A stretch of DNA of 64,000 nt from positions 248,001 to 312,000 of the forward strand of contig CAJTEA010000001.1 of the NCBI GenBank assembly GCA_910575265.1, read 5' to 3'. The stretch is from Oscillospiraceae bacterium. Its GTDB lineage: Bacteria; Bacillota; Clostridia; Oscillospirales; Oscillospiraceae. Positions 16,362 to 24,335 of the stretch are shown here, piece after piece; position 1 is the first letter of the stretch; each line of letters begins with the position of its first letter. The notes below the pieces were generated by a model. It was not told the DNA's origin. It saw only the letters and a list, made by a program, of their open reading frames with translations, and did no database searches. Both the position numbers and the translations under genes were made by a program.

Positions 16362-17291
16362 CTACCCCTTCACCGCGCCCATGGTGATGCCCTGGGTAAA
16401 GTATTTCTGGAAAATCAGGAACACGATAATGATGGGGATGGCAGCCAGGGCCGCGCCCGCCATCAGCAGGCCCATGTCCACGGTGGTGTCGTTTTGCAGA
16501 GTGGAGATGCCCAGGGCGATGGTGTTGTTGTTTCCGCTGGGCAGCATGACCAGCTGCATGAAGTAGTCGTTCCAGGAGTTGATAAAGGTAAAGATGGCCA
16601 GCGCGCCGATGCCCGGCTTGACCATGGGCAGCACGATGGTGGTGAAGGTCCCCAGCTCGCTGGAGCCATCCACCCGGGCGGCCTCCAGGATCTCGCCCGG
16701 AATGCTCTCGGAGAACTGCTTCATCAAAAACACGCCGAAGGGCCAGCCCACCGTGGGGAAGATCACCGCCCAGAGGTTGTCATACATCCGGAGGGCGGCG
16801 ACCTCCTTCAGCAGCGGGATCAGGATGACCTGCTTGGGCAGAGCCATGGCGCACACGATGAGGGAGAACACGATGGCCCGCCCGCGGAACCGCTTTTTCG
16901 CCAGGGCGTAGCCGGCCATGGCCGCGGTGAGACAGGTGAGGAGCATGGCCACCACCGCCATAAACACGGTGTTGACCAGCCAGCGGAAGGCGGCGGGGAC
17001 CACAGGTCCCACAGAGAAAAAGATGTCCTTATGCTCGGCGGAGAACCAGCGGCCGAAGGGCACCGCCAGCTCCCACAGGGGAGCGGTGCGCTTGATAAAC
17101 AGGTTGTCAAAGTTCCGGGTCACCCACTCGGTGGGCCACCAGATGGGCTTGGTGTTGTAAATATCCGCCGAGGGCTTGAAGGCGCCGGTGACAATCCAAT
17201 ACAGGGGAAACAGGAACAGAAAGGCCAGAATGGCCAGCACGATGATGGAAAATACCTTATAGGCTTTTTTGCGTCCAGACTCGTTTATCAT
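16362..17291 (-). CDS. ABC sugar transporter permease, MalG-type (CUT1 family)
   Basis: 309 residues with six predicted membrane segments, the first at about 12-35. The cytoplasmic EAA loop that contacts the ATPase is ILEAARVDGSSELGTFTTIVLP, followed by the usual PMVKPG. The C-terminus AVKG is typical for MalG-like subunits. It pairs with the MalF-type permease 12 nt upstream and the lipoprotein at 18333-19718. No ATPase gene lies in the locus; CUT1 importers of Firmicutes often share a common MsmX-like ATPase encoded elsewhere. Confidence 0.93.
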   Translation of the reverse strand: MINESGRKKAYKVFSIIVLAILAFLFLFPLYWIVTGAFKPSADIYNTKPIWWPTEWVTRNFDNLFIKRTAPLWELAVPFGRWFSAEHKDIFFSVGPVVPAAFRWLVNTVFMAVVAMLLTCLTAAMAGYALAKKRFRGRAIVFSLIVCAMALPKQVILIPLLKEVAALRMYDNLWAVIFPTVGWPFGVFLMKQFSESIPGEILEAARVDGSSELGTFTTIVLPMVKPGIGALAIFTFINSWNDYFMQLVMLPSGNNNTIALGISTLQNDTTVDMGLLMAGAALAAIPIIIVFLIFQKYFTQGITMGAVKG

Positions 17292-17303
17292 AATCCCGCC
17301 CCC

Positions 17304-18224
17304 TTACTTTTCTTTCGCCAGACGGAACTGTACCGCCGACATCAGGCCAATAAAGATGGCCAGCACCACGCCCATGGCGTTGGCATATCCGAAGTGCCCC
17401 GCCTGCTCGGTGAGCTTGAAGGCGGTATAATAGATGTAGTACATCACCGTATCGGTGGCGTGATTGGGGCCGCCCTGGGTCAGCAGCTGGATCAGGGCGA
17501 AGCACTGGAAGGAGTTGATGGTGGTAATCACCAGGATGTACAGCGTGGTGGGCATCATCTGGGGCCACTTGACCTGCCAGAATACCTGCATGTCGGTGGC
17601 TCCGTCCACCTCAGCGGCCTCAATGAGGGTGGTGTCCACATTGCCAAGAGCGGAGACATACAGCACGATGGGTTGGCCCACCGAGGTGGTGAACAGGATC
17701 ACAATGATACAGCCCAGGGCGGTCTTGGGGTCGCCCAGCCAGTTGATGTTCTTTTCGATCAGGCCCACGGAGGACAGCAGTGTATTCAGAATGCCGGTAT
17801 AGTTGTCATACATCCACCGCCATACCACCGTTACCGCCACGGAGCCAGTGACCACCGGCAGATAGAAGATGCAGCGGAAGGCGGACAGGGCCACGTTGTT
17901 CAGCTTATAGATGGCCGAGGCCACCCACAGGGAGAAGGCGCACACGGTGGGCACGCTGACCAGCACAATGATAAAGGTGTTGATCAGGCCCTTTTGAAAG
18001 ACCTCATCATGAAATAGCTTTGCGAAGTTCTCCAGTCCGACAAAGCTGCCGAACATGGCGGTATCGTTCATGTTGCTGCTGGTCAGGCTGGTGAAGATAC
18101 AGATAAACATGGGAATGATGACAAACCCCACAAAGAAAATCAGGCTGGGTAGCATGAACAGGTAACCTGCCACGTCTTCCCGCCGTTGCAGCGCCCGGCT
18201 CATGGGCTGGGACGATTTTGCCAA
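17304..18224 (-). CDS. ABC sugar transporter permease, MalF-type (CUT1 family)
   Basis: About 306 residues with six membrane segments. The EAA loop is LIEAAEVDGATDMQVFWQVKWP. The frame opens with GTG at 18233, but AAAGGGG directly abuts that codon. The TTG at 18224 lies 9 nt after the same site and is the better start. It forms the translocation channel with the MalG-type subunit. Relative to the binding-protein gene it lies behind a very stable stem-loop, which would lower permease expression compared with the lipoprotein, a common design in importer operons. Confidence 0.92.
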   Translation of the reverse strand: MAKSSQPMSRALQRREDVAGYLFMLPSLIFFVGFVIIPMFICIFTSLTSSNMNDTAMFGSFVGLENFAKLFHDEVFQKGLINTFIIVLVSVPTVCAFSLWVASAIYKLNNVALSAFRCIFYLPVVTGSVAVTVVWRWMYDNYTGILNTLLSSVGLIEKNINWLGDPKTALGCIIVILFTTSVGQPIVLYVSALGNVDTTLIEAAEVDGATDMQVFWQVKWPQMMPTTLYILVITTINSFQCFALIQLLTQGGPNHATDTVMYYIYYTAFKLTEQAGHFGYANAMGVVLAIFIGLMSAVQFRLAKEK

Positions 18225-18267
18225 AATGGCCACCCCTTTCTCTCAGATCCATGATTGGGATACAGGC

Positions 18268-18303
18268 CGCGCCCCCTCCCCGCGCGAGCGGGGAGGGGGC
18301 GCG
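18268..18303 (-). other. 16-bp perfect GC-rich stem-loop between binding-protein and permease genes
   Basis: 18268-18283 pairs without mismatch with 18288-18303 around a 4-nt loop. No T run follows in the direction of transcription, so it most likely stabilises the upstream mRNA or causes partial attenuation, not full termination. Confidence 0.75.
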
Positions 18304-18332
18304 CGAAGCCCTTGCTTTGTTGTGATTCCGGT

Positions 18333-19718
18333 TTAGCCGGCGGCCGCGTTGGCGGCAGCCTCATGGGCGGCCAGGACGGTAGCGATGTCGCTGCCGGTGC
18401 CGACCTCCTGGAGCATGTTCCACCACTCGGTGCGGGCGGCGGCCCAGCCGGTGGTGACCTGGTAGTAGTCGCCCAGATAGGGCATCAGCTTGGTGTACTC
18501 GCCCATGATGGGATCGTCAGCCCAGACCTTGCTGATGTCCGCGCCGCCGGCGGTGTTGCGCACGGCGAAGTAGCGGGCGGTCTTCACGGCGTCGGCGGTG
18601 TGCTCCGAGTCGCACATCCACTGGATGAACTGCTTGGAGGCGTCGATCCGAGCCTGGTCGCCGTTATCGAAGATACCAAAGCCCCAGATGCCGCCGCACA
18701 GCTGAGACTTGCCGGTCTCAGAGGGGAAGCTCATGAACACGATGTCCTCACCGGAGATGGTCTTCTCCGCGCCGGTGTCGGCGCTGTTGGGATTCAGCTG
18801 CTGGGCGATGTTCCAGCAGAAGGCCATCTTCAGGATGCCCTGATAGAAGGCGGTGATCTCCTTGCCGCCGTCCAGGGAGGGGTCAAACTCGATGCCGTCC
18901 ATACCGGCCAACAGCTCCAGAGCCTTGACGTTGTTGGGGTCGTTCCACAGATACTGGGTGTGCTCCGCGTTGGTAAAGGTGCCGCCATACAGGTTGTTGA
19001 CAAGGGCGCGGGTGCCCTGGTCGCCGCCCTGGCCGGCGCAGAAGACCGCGCCCACGGTGCCGCCGAACTCGCCGTACACGGCCTCAACGGCCTTGATGAA
19101 GTTCTCGGTGGTCCAGGTGTGGTTCTCCAGGTCCAGATACTGGAGGGCGTCCGCCTGCTCAAAGGCGGTCTTGTTGATGGCCATGCAGTGGGCGGTCATG
19201 ACCAGGGGATACTCATAAATCGCGCCACTGGTGTGGGTGCAGGCCTTCATGACGCCCTCGTTGACCTCGTTGATCTGGGCGATATCCTCGTCGTCAAACA
19301 GGTCGCTCAGGTCCACCAGATGGCCGTTGGCGCCCCAATTGGCCACCAGGCGCTCGGGACCCTCCATAATCAGGTCGGGGGTGCCTTCGGCGGTGATGGC
19401 GGTGTTCACCCGGTCGTCACCGGCGGTATAGTCTAAGTACTCCACCTTCACGGCGATGCCGGTGTCGGCGGTGAAGGCGTCGGTCAGGGCTTTGACCTCA
19501 GCCTCCTTGCCCCAGTCGCCGATGGGGTAGGTCCACAGGGTGATTTCACTGGCGCCGGAGGGGGTGGGGCTGCCGCTCTGAGCGGGAGGTGTGCTGCTGC
19601 TGGCTCCGCCAGCGCCGCCGCCGGAGCCGCTCTGACCGCCGCTCTGGCCGCCACAGGCGGCCAGAGACAGGGCCATGGCCATGGCCAGCGCTGCCGCGAC
19701 AATCTTCTTCATCTTCAT
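18333..19718 (-). CDS. ABC transporter substrate-binding lipoprotein (family 1), probably for sialic acid
   Basis: 461 residues from the ATG at 19718, with AAAGGAGG 7 nt upstream. The N-terminus is a lipoprotein signal with a lipobox ending SLAACGG, so Cys would be lipidated. A Gly/Ser/Pro linker follows, then a family-1 extracellular solute-binding domain: EITLWTYPIGDWG, AFTADTGIAVKVEYLDYTAG, and a late block with FIQWMCDSE. It captures the sugar outside the membrane and delivers it to the two permeases downstream. Sialic acid is inferred from nanA and yhcH in the same operon. It is the first gene after a full-consensus promoter. Confidence 0.92.
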   Translation of the reverse strand: MKMKKIVAAALAMAMALSLAACGGQSGGQSGSGGGAGGASSSTPPAQSGSPTPSGASEITLWTYPIGDWGKEAEVKALTDAFTADTGIAVKVEYLDYTAGDDRVNTAITAEGTPDLIMEGPERLVANWGANGHLVDLSDLFDDEDIAQINEVNEGVMKACTHTSGAIYEYPLVMTAHCMAINKTAFEQADALQYLDLENHTWTTENFIKAVEAVYGEFGGTVGAVFCAGQGGDQGTRALVNNLYGGTFTNAEHTQYLWNDPNNVKALELLAGMDGIEFDPSLDGGKEITAFYQGILKMAFCWNIAQQLNPNSADTGAEKTISGEDIVFMSFPSETGKSQLCGGIWGFGIFDNGDQARIDASKQFIQWMCDSEHTADAVKTARYFAVRNTAGGADISKVWADDPIMGEYTKLMPYLGDYYQVTTGWAAARTEWWNMLQEVGTGSDIATVLAAHEAAANAAAG

Positions 19719-19778
19719 TGCGTATCCTCCTTTTAATTTCACAAAAAGTGACGATGCAAACCTGAGCTTGCTGTGTAA

Positions 19779-19807
19779 ATTATACAAGAGCGGAGGCGGT
19801 CTGTCAA
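19779..19807 (-). promoter_or_regulatory. full-consensus promoter of the importer-yhcH-nanA operon
   Basis: Minus strand: TTGACA (19807-19802), 17 nt, TATAAT (19784-19779). A 16-bp palindrome lies 6 nt upstream of its -35 box. Confidence 0.88.
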
Positions 19808-19813
19808 TCAAAA

Positions 19814-19829
19814 TCGAAAAGATTTTCGA
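19814..19829. promoter_or_regulatory. 16-bp palindrome, probable RpiR-type operator
   Basis: TCGAAAAGATTTTCGA is a 7-bp inverted repeat around GA, adjacent to the importer promoter. Related half-sites occur nearby as TTTCGATTTT (19865-19874) and AAAATCGAAA (19903-19912), which are exact inverted copies of each other. The RpiR-type regulator encoded at 22246-23100 is the obvious candidate to bind them. Confidence 0.62.
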
Positions 19830-19921
19830 AAAAATCCGAAGTTTAGGGAAATAAACAAAAATAATTTCGATTTTTGTGCAATTTACACTTAAACAACCCT
19901 CTAAAATCGAAACAGTTTGCC

Positions 19922-19949
19922 TTGACAAACAAAGAATTCCTGCTAATCT
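19922..19949 (+). promoter_or_regulatory. probable promoter of the SGNH hydrolase gene
   Basis: TTGACA (19922-19927), 16 nt, TAATCT (19944-19949). TATAGT at 19950-19955 is an alternative -10 box with poor -35 spacing. The half-site AAAATCGAAA ends 10 nt upstream of the -35 box, so this gene may share regulation with the importer operon. Confidence 0.5.
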
Positions 19950-20008
19950 TATAGTATATGCGAACAAATTTCCCCATAAGCCAAATCAAAGAAAGGACGT
20001 GACCGGCC

Positions 20009-20662
20009 ATGAAAAAACATATCCTCTGCCTGGGCGATTCCAATACGCACGGCTACTGCGCCGACCCCGCCGACTGCGCAGACGGCGGCATCCGCTTTAA
20101 CGAGGAGGAGCGGTGGACCTGCCTGCTCCAGAAGGCCCTGGGCAGCGATTACCTGGTAACAGAGGAGGGCCTGTCCGGCCGGACCACCGTTTTCCCCGAC
20201 CCCCTCCACGAGACGATGGACGCTCTCACTGTGCTCTACTCCCTGCTGAAAAGCCACGAGGTGATCGACCTGCTTATCATCATGCTGGGCACCAATGACA
20301 CCAAGGAACGGCTGGGGGCCAACGCCGCCTGCATCGGCATCGGCATGGAGCGGCTGGCGCGCAAGGCGCGGAGCGTGGACTGCTGGGGGGACCACGCCCC
20401 CAACATTCTGATTGTCTGCCCGCCTCCCATCCGCCCGGAGATGGAGCTGGCCGAGTGCGGCGTTCCTATGGGCAGGGGCTGCCTGGAAAAATCCCGGGAG
20501 CTGCCCGCCTACTATGAAAAAACAGCCAAACTGGTAGGAGCCCACTATCTTGACGCGAAAGACTGTGAGTTTAACGCCGTGGACGGCATGCACCTGACCC
20601 GAAAGGGCCACGCCCAGCTGGCGGCCATGCTGGCGGAACAGGTGCCTGGGCTGCTGCCGTAA
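20009..20662 (+). CDS. SGNH/GDSL-family esterase
   Basis: 217 residues without a signal peptide, so cytoplasmic. All four SGNH blocks are visible: LCLGDSNTHG (nucleophile Ser), GLSGRTT, MLGTNDTKE (Asn) and DGMHLTRKGH (Asp-x2-His). The closest type is the arylesterase/lipase-like branch. Because it lies between two operons that look like sialic acid catabolism, removal of O-acetyl groups from imported sialic acids is a reasonable inference, as such acetylation blocks NanA. AAAGGA is present 12 nt upstream of the ATG. Confidence 0.85.
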   Translation: MKKHILCLGDSNTHGYCADPADCADGGIRFNEEERWTCLLQKALGSDYLVTEEGLSGRTTVFPDPLHETMDALTVLYSLLKSHEVIDLLIIMLGTNDTKERLGANAACIGIGMERLARKARSVDCWGDHAPNILIVCPPPIRPEMELAECGVPMGRGCLEKSRELPAYYEKTAKLVGAHYLDAKDCEFNAVDGMHLTRKGHAQLAAMLAEQVPGLLP

Positions 20663-20690
20663 CATTTTTACATATAAGGAGAGATAAATT

Positions 20691-21539
20691 GTGGGACTTT
20701 TTGACCGCTTTAAACGCAAAAAAGATCCGGAGCCCGCCGCCGAACCGCCGGCGGCTCCCGCTCCCGGTCTTGCGCCCGAGCCGGACACCCAGGCCGTGAT
20801 TCTGCTGAACCGGGAAATAGACTGGACCACCGTGTCCAAAGCCGTGGAGGGACGCTTTGGACCCCAGGCGCTGGTCTCCACAGACACCAGCGTCCCCAAC
20901 GCCCCCGCCATGACCTTCGCGCTGGAGGGCGCGGAGTTCTTTTGCGGCTATTTCGCTATGCCCCACCCGCCCCAGGTCTATGACCTTTCCTCCCTTCCGG
21001 AGGGACTATTCTCCCCCGAGGAACGGGAAACGCTTCTGGCCCACAAGTGCTTCCTGGTGCTGGCCCAGAAGGGCGGCGGGACCTCTTTGGCGGAAAAGCG
21101 CGGAATCTGCCGCCTGTTCACCCGGCTGGCCGGAGCGCTGATGGAGCTGGACGGGGCTGTGGGTCTTTTCCTGGCGGAAGCCGAGCTGCTGGTCAGCCGC
21201 CGGCTCTACCTACAGCACGCCGCCATCCTGGAGCAAAATTGGGACGACCCGGCGTATTTCCCGGCCCCGCTCTGGGTCAGCATCCGCGGCGGACGAAAGG
21301 GGGAGGCCGCCCTGACCGGAACCTGGGGCCTGAAGCAGTTCGGCTTTCTGGAGCTGTGGTTCCTGGACGCCAAGTCCCCCTGGCCGGAGCTCCACGAAAA
21401 GCTGTATCTGATGTCCATCTACCAGATCACCGGAACGGAGCTGTATAAAAATATGGACACCATCGCGTTTACACCGGGGGACCCGTCCCTGTTCCGGGAA
21501 TTGAACGGCGCTCTGTTCATCGTTGGCGGCGGCGTCTGA
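20691..21539 (+). CDS. DUF4261-like protein of unknown function
   Basis: 282 residues starting with GTG at 20691, which has AAGGAG upstream. The N-terminus is charged (MGLFDRFKRKKDPE) and followed by a Pro/Ala-rich linker to about residue 35, a layout seen in many small cytoplasmic proteins of this group. The globular part (36-282) contains WGLKQFGFLELWFLD and KNMDTIAFTPGDP towards the end, which resembles the DUF4261 family, although I am only moderately sure. It follows the SGNH gene by 28 nt and shares its transcript. No catalytic motif is recognisable and no role in sugar use can be deduced. Confidence 0.65.
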   Translation: MGLFDRFKRKKDPEPAAEPPAAPAPGLAPEPDTQAVILLNREIDWTTVSKAVEGRFGPQALVSTDTSVPNAPAMTFALEGAEFFCGYFAMPHPPQVYDLSSLPEGLFSPEERETLLAHKCFLVLAQKGGGTSLAEKRGICRLFTRLAGALMELDGAVGLFLAEAELLVSRRLYLQHAAILEQNWDDPAYFPAPLWVSIRGGRKGEAALTGTWGLKQFGFLELWFLDAKSPWPELHEKLYLMSIYQITGTELYKNMDTIAFTPGDPSLFRELNGALFIVGGGV

Positions 21540-21555
21540 TTCTCTCCTGGAAGCG

Positions 21556-21595
21556 AAAACAAGTCTGCCGCGTCATATGGCAGACTTGTTTTTTT
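21556..21595. terminator. bidirectional terminator
   Basis: AACAAGTCTGCC (21558-21569) pairs with GGCAGACTTGTT (21579-21590), followed by T residues to 21595 and preceded by a short A run. It separates the convergent DUF4261-like and DUF624 genes. Confidence 0.88.
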
Positions 21596-22235
21596 ATTGA
21601 TCCGGTTGTTCCTCCGCCGGGGCCAGCTCCGGGGAGTACTTTTGGAAAATCCGCTCAAAAAACAGAGAAACCAGCAGCATGGCCACCGAGGGCATGAACA
21701 GCACCGGCCACCACCGTTCTATGCAGAACACGGCGGTCTGGGCAGTGAGCAGCACCACCACGACGGTGCTGGGCAGGTGGGCCACCGTCAGCTGGAAGGC
21801 GGTGCGGAACAGGTCCTTCACCCGGTAGTCAAACCGGCCCAGCAGCGGGAACAGCCAGCACAGCACCCCCGCCGGAAGGACAAGGGCGAAGTAGTAGGCC
21901 ACATAGAGGATATAGGCCGCGCCGCCCACCCGCGTCCCGTACCAGCGGACGACGGAGTGCCCGAAAAAGAGCAGCAGCGCCGCTGGAATGGCAATGAGGC
22001 CCGTCCACAGCCCTGTTTTGAAGTTATCCCGGAAGGAGCGGAAATAGTCCCCAAAGGCTCCGCCCTCCCGGCCCCGGACGCGCTTGACCACTGTATAGTA
22101 CAGCGCCGCCGTGGCCGGACCGATGGTAACCACCGGCATGCACAGGAAGATCCACACAATGGACAGCCCGCAGATGTCCACCATGGTGCTCAGCCAGGCC
22201 CATATTCCCTTTTCCGGGTTGAAAAAGCTTCCCAC
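21594..22235 (-). CDS. DUF624 (YesL-like) membrane protein
   Basis: 213 residues from the GTG at 22235, chosen because AAGGAGG lies 5 nt upstream; an earlier GTG at 22253 would overlap the preceding gene and has no site. About five hydrophobic segments follow the N-terminal FFNPEKGIWAWLSTMVDICGL-like block, and the conserved PVVTIGPATAALYYTVVK motif is present. DUF624 proteins are regularly found beside CUT1 sugar importers in Firmicutes, but their function is unknown. It ends the ROK/AGE/RpiR operon, and its presence suits a sugar-uptake locus. Confidence 0.82.
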   Translation of the reverse strand: MGSFFNPEKGIWAWLSTMVDICGLSIVWIFLCMPVVTIGPATAALYYTVVKRVRGREGGAFGDYFRSFRDNFKTGLWTGLIAIPAALLLFFGHSVVRWYGTRVGGAAYILYVAYYFALVLPAGVLCWLFPLLGRFDYRVKDLFRTAFQLTVAHLPSTVVVVLLTAQTAVFCIERWWPVLFMPSVAMLLVSLFFERIFQKYSPELAPAEEQPDQ

Positions 22236-22245
22236 CTGGACCTCC

Positions 22246-23100
22246 TTATACACACTTTTGGGTCAGCGACTTGCCCACCGACTGCCGGTTACGCTCCGCC
22301 GTCTCAGGGTCCCGGCGGATGAACTCGCTGAGCAGCACCTCCAGCACATAGAGCTGGGAGATCAGCGCGGAGGTGGACCCGAACTGGAAGGGCTGCTCGT
22401 TGGGTCCGCACAGCAGCACCGTATCAGCGTAGGCGCTGGCGGGGGAGTTGGGGAAGCGGGTGACTAGAATCAGCCTGGCTCCCCGGCTTCGGATCACCTC
22501 CGCCGCCTCCAGCACCTCATGGGTGGCCCCGGAGTAGGAAAAATAGAGGACCACATCCCGCTTGGAGAGGGTGGAGAGCATTACCGCCTGCATGTGGGAA
22601 TCCTGAATGGTTTTAAACTTGGGGGAGGTGGTGGAAAACTGGGCCCAGGCCGCCAGGGCCACCACCGAGTGGTTGCCCTGGCCCAGGCAGATTACCTGGC
22701 CCGCGTCCCGCAGCAGGTCCGCCGCCCGGTTCACGTCCCGCTCGGACAGCATGTGGTAGGCGTTGTTCAGCGCGTCCTGGGCGGTATGGAGCACCTTGCC
22801 CATCACGGCGGCCGGAGGGTCCTCCGGGGTGATTTCCCCGCCGTAGGAGCCGGGGATGGCCCCGGCGGGCAGCGCCGCCCGGGCCAGCTCCAGCTTGAAG
22901 TCGTTAAACCCCGCCAGCCTCAGCTTCCGGCAGAACAGCGATACGGTGGACACCGCCACCTCGCACTCCGCGCTCAGATCGGTGATACTGATGTACTGGG
23001 TTTCCTTCTGGTGCTCCAGCACATAGTCGGCGATCTTCCGTTCCGAACGGGTAAAGTTCTCATACTCCTGGAGCATCAGCGCCACGATGTTTTTTTCCAA
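22246..23100 (-). CDS. MurR/RpiR family transcriptional regulator, probable sialic acid regulator
   Basis: 284 residues. Residues 1-77 form the RpiR helix-turn-helix, with VAVSTVSLFCRKLRLAGFNDFK as recognition region. A SIS phosphosugar-binding domain (about 120-250) contains GQGNHSVVA and YFSYSGATHEVLEA. Regulators of this family sense phosphorylated amino sugars; in sialic acid loci the effector is usually ManNAc-6-P or GlcNAc-6-P. The start is TTG at 23100 with AGGAGAGG about 6 nt before it. It lies inside the kinase-epimerase operon and probably acts on the TCGAAAA palindromes near 19.8-19.9 kb. Confidence 0.9.
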   Translation of the reverse strand: MEKNIVALMLQEYENFTRSERKIADYVLEHQKETQYISITDLSAECEVAVSTVSLFCRKLRLAGFNDFKLELARAALPAGAIPGSYGGEITPEDPPAAVMGKVLHTAQDALNNAYHMLSERDVNRAADLLRDAGQVICLGQGNHSVVALAAWAQFSTTSPKFKTIQDSHMQAVMLSTLSKRDVVLYFSYSGATHEVLEAAEVIRSRGARLILVTRFPNSPASAYADTVLLCGPNEQPFQFGSTSALISQLYVLEVLLSEFIRRDPETAERNRQSVGKSLTQKCV

Positions 23101-23112
23101 ACCGCACCTCTC

Positions 23113-24318
23113 CTATGAACGAGCCAAAATCTCCGAAATCATTCCATCCACCAGAATCATGCTCCGGGGCATGTGGAAGGGCCCCTTGAAGGTGCTGCCC
23201 TTGGTGCTTGGCATGGTGGGCAGACCGTCCCGGCGGAGATAGCCGTACCACTCGCCGTATTCGGGGTCCGCGAAGTGTTCCTTGCAGTAGTCCAGCGTTT
23301 TATAGAACCAGTCCAGATACTTCTCCTCCCCGGTGTCCCGGTAGAGCATCATGGAGGCGATTAAAATCTCGTTGTGGGGCCACCACAGCTTCATGTCGTG
23401 CTCATAGGCCTCCGGGGGCTTGCCCAGGCAGTCGGTGAAGTAGAGCAGTCCGCCGTACTCCTCGTCCCAGCCGGCGTCGATGGCCCAGTCGAACATCTGG
23501 GCCGCCTTCCTCACCAGCTCCTGGTCCCCGGCGCGCTGGGCGTGCTCCAGCAGGAACCACACCCCCTCGATGTCGTGGCCGGGATTGACAGTGCGGCCCT
23601 CGGTGTAATAGAGGCGGGGGGTGCCGTCCACGTCCACGTTCTCCAGGGTGCACTTCAGGTCGGGCTTGACGTGGTACTTGAAGATGTCGTCCACGCACTG
23701 CTGTGCCCGCTCCTCATAGAGGGCCCTCCGCTCCGGGTCGGTGCGCAGCAGCACGCCGGTAACGTTAAGGATAATCATGGGGGTGCCGAAGGCACGGCCG
23801 GACCGGGTCTCGGGGATGGTCTTGGGTCCCATGCCCACCGGGTCTGGCTTGCCCTGGCTCAGGTCCCAGTACAGGTCGTAGCACTGCCGGGCCCGCTCCA
23901 GCCGGGCCTTGTCCCCGGTGACGCCATAGTACTCCGCGTTGGCGATGGCGCAGAAGGCCTCGGAGAAGTAGTACCGCCGCTGGCGCAGGGGCTTGCCCTC
24001 CGCCGTCACGGTGAAGTACATCCGGTCCCCCGCCCCGTGATTGAAGCAGTATTGCTCCATAAAGTCCAAACAGCTCTTGGAAGCGTCCAGCCACTCCTGC
24101 TTCACGCCGTAGTTGTGGCACAGGAAGGCGAAAATCCAGCCGCACCGGCCCTGCATCCACACGCTCTTGTCGGTGGAGTAGATCTCCCCCTTCCGGTCCA
24201 GACAGGTGTACACCCCGCCGTGCTCCTTGTCCATCCCATGCTCCAGCCAGAAGGCGGCGGAGCGGTCCAGCTCGCTTTTTACCCAAGCCTGGGCGTCCTG
24301 TAATTTTTGTCTATCCAT
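23113..24318 (-). CDS. AGE family N-acylglucosamine 2-epimerase
   Basis: 401 residues, the normal length for the (alpha/alpha)6-barrel AGE/renin-binding-protein family. Signature residues include the Arg in MQGRCGWIFAFL, Glu/His in NPGHDIEGVWFLLEHA, the double His of MKLWWPHNEIL and KGPFHMPRSM at the end. These enzymes interconvert ManNAc and GlcNAc, and in several gut bacteria replace the NanE phosphate epimerase. If so, ManNAc from NanA could be epimerised to GlcNAc before phosphorylation. Cellobiose 2-epimerases share the fold, but the neighbours point to the amino-sugar reaction. The gene begins 17 nt after the ROK-like gene. Confidence 0.88.
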   Translation of the reverse strand: MDRQKLQDAQAWVKSELDRSAAFWLEHGMDKEHGGVYTCLDRKGEIYSTDKSVWMQGRCGWIFAFLCHNYGVKQEWLDASKSCLDFMEQYCFNHGAGDRMYFTVTAEGKPLRQRRYYFSEAFCAIANAEYYGVTGDKARLERARQCYDLYWDLSQGKPDPVGMGPKTIPETRSGRAFGTPMIILNVTGVLLRTDPERRALYEERAQQCVDDIFKYHVKPDLKCTLENVDVDGTPRLYYTEGRTVNPGHDIEGVWFLLEHAQRAGDQELVRKAAQMFDWAIDAGWDEEYGGLLYFTDCLGKPPEAYEHDMKLWWPHNEILIASMMLYRDTGEEKYLDWFYKTLDYCKEHFADPEYGEWYGYLRRDGLPTMPSTKGSTFKGPFHMPRSMILVDGMISEILARS

Positions 24319-24335
24319 AGCGCTCCTCTTTTCTA

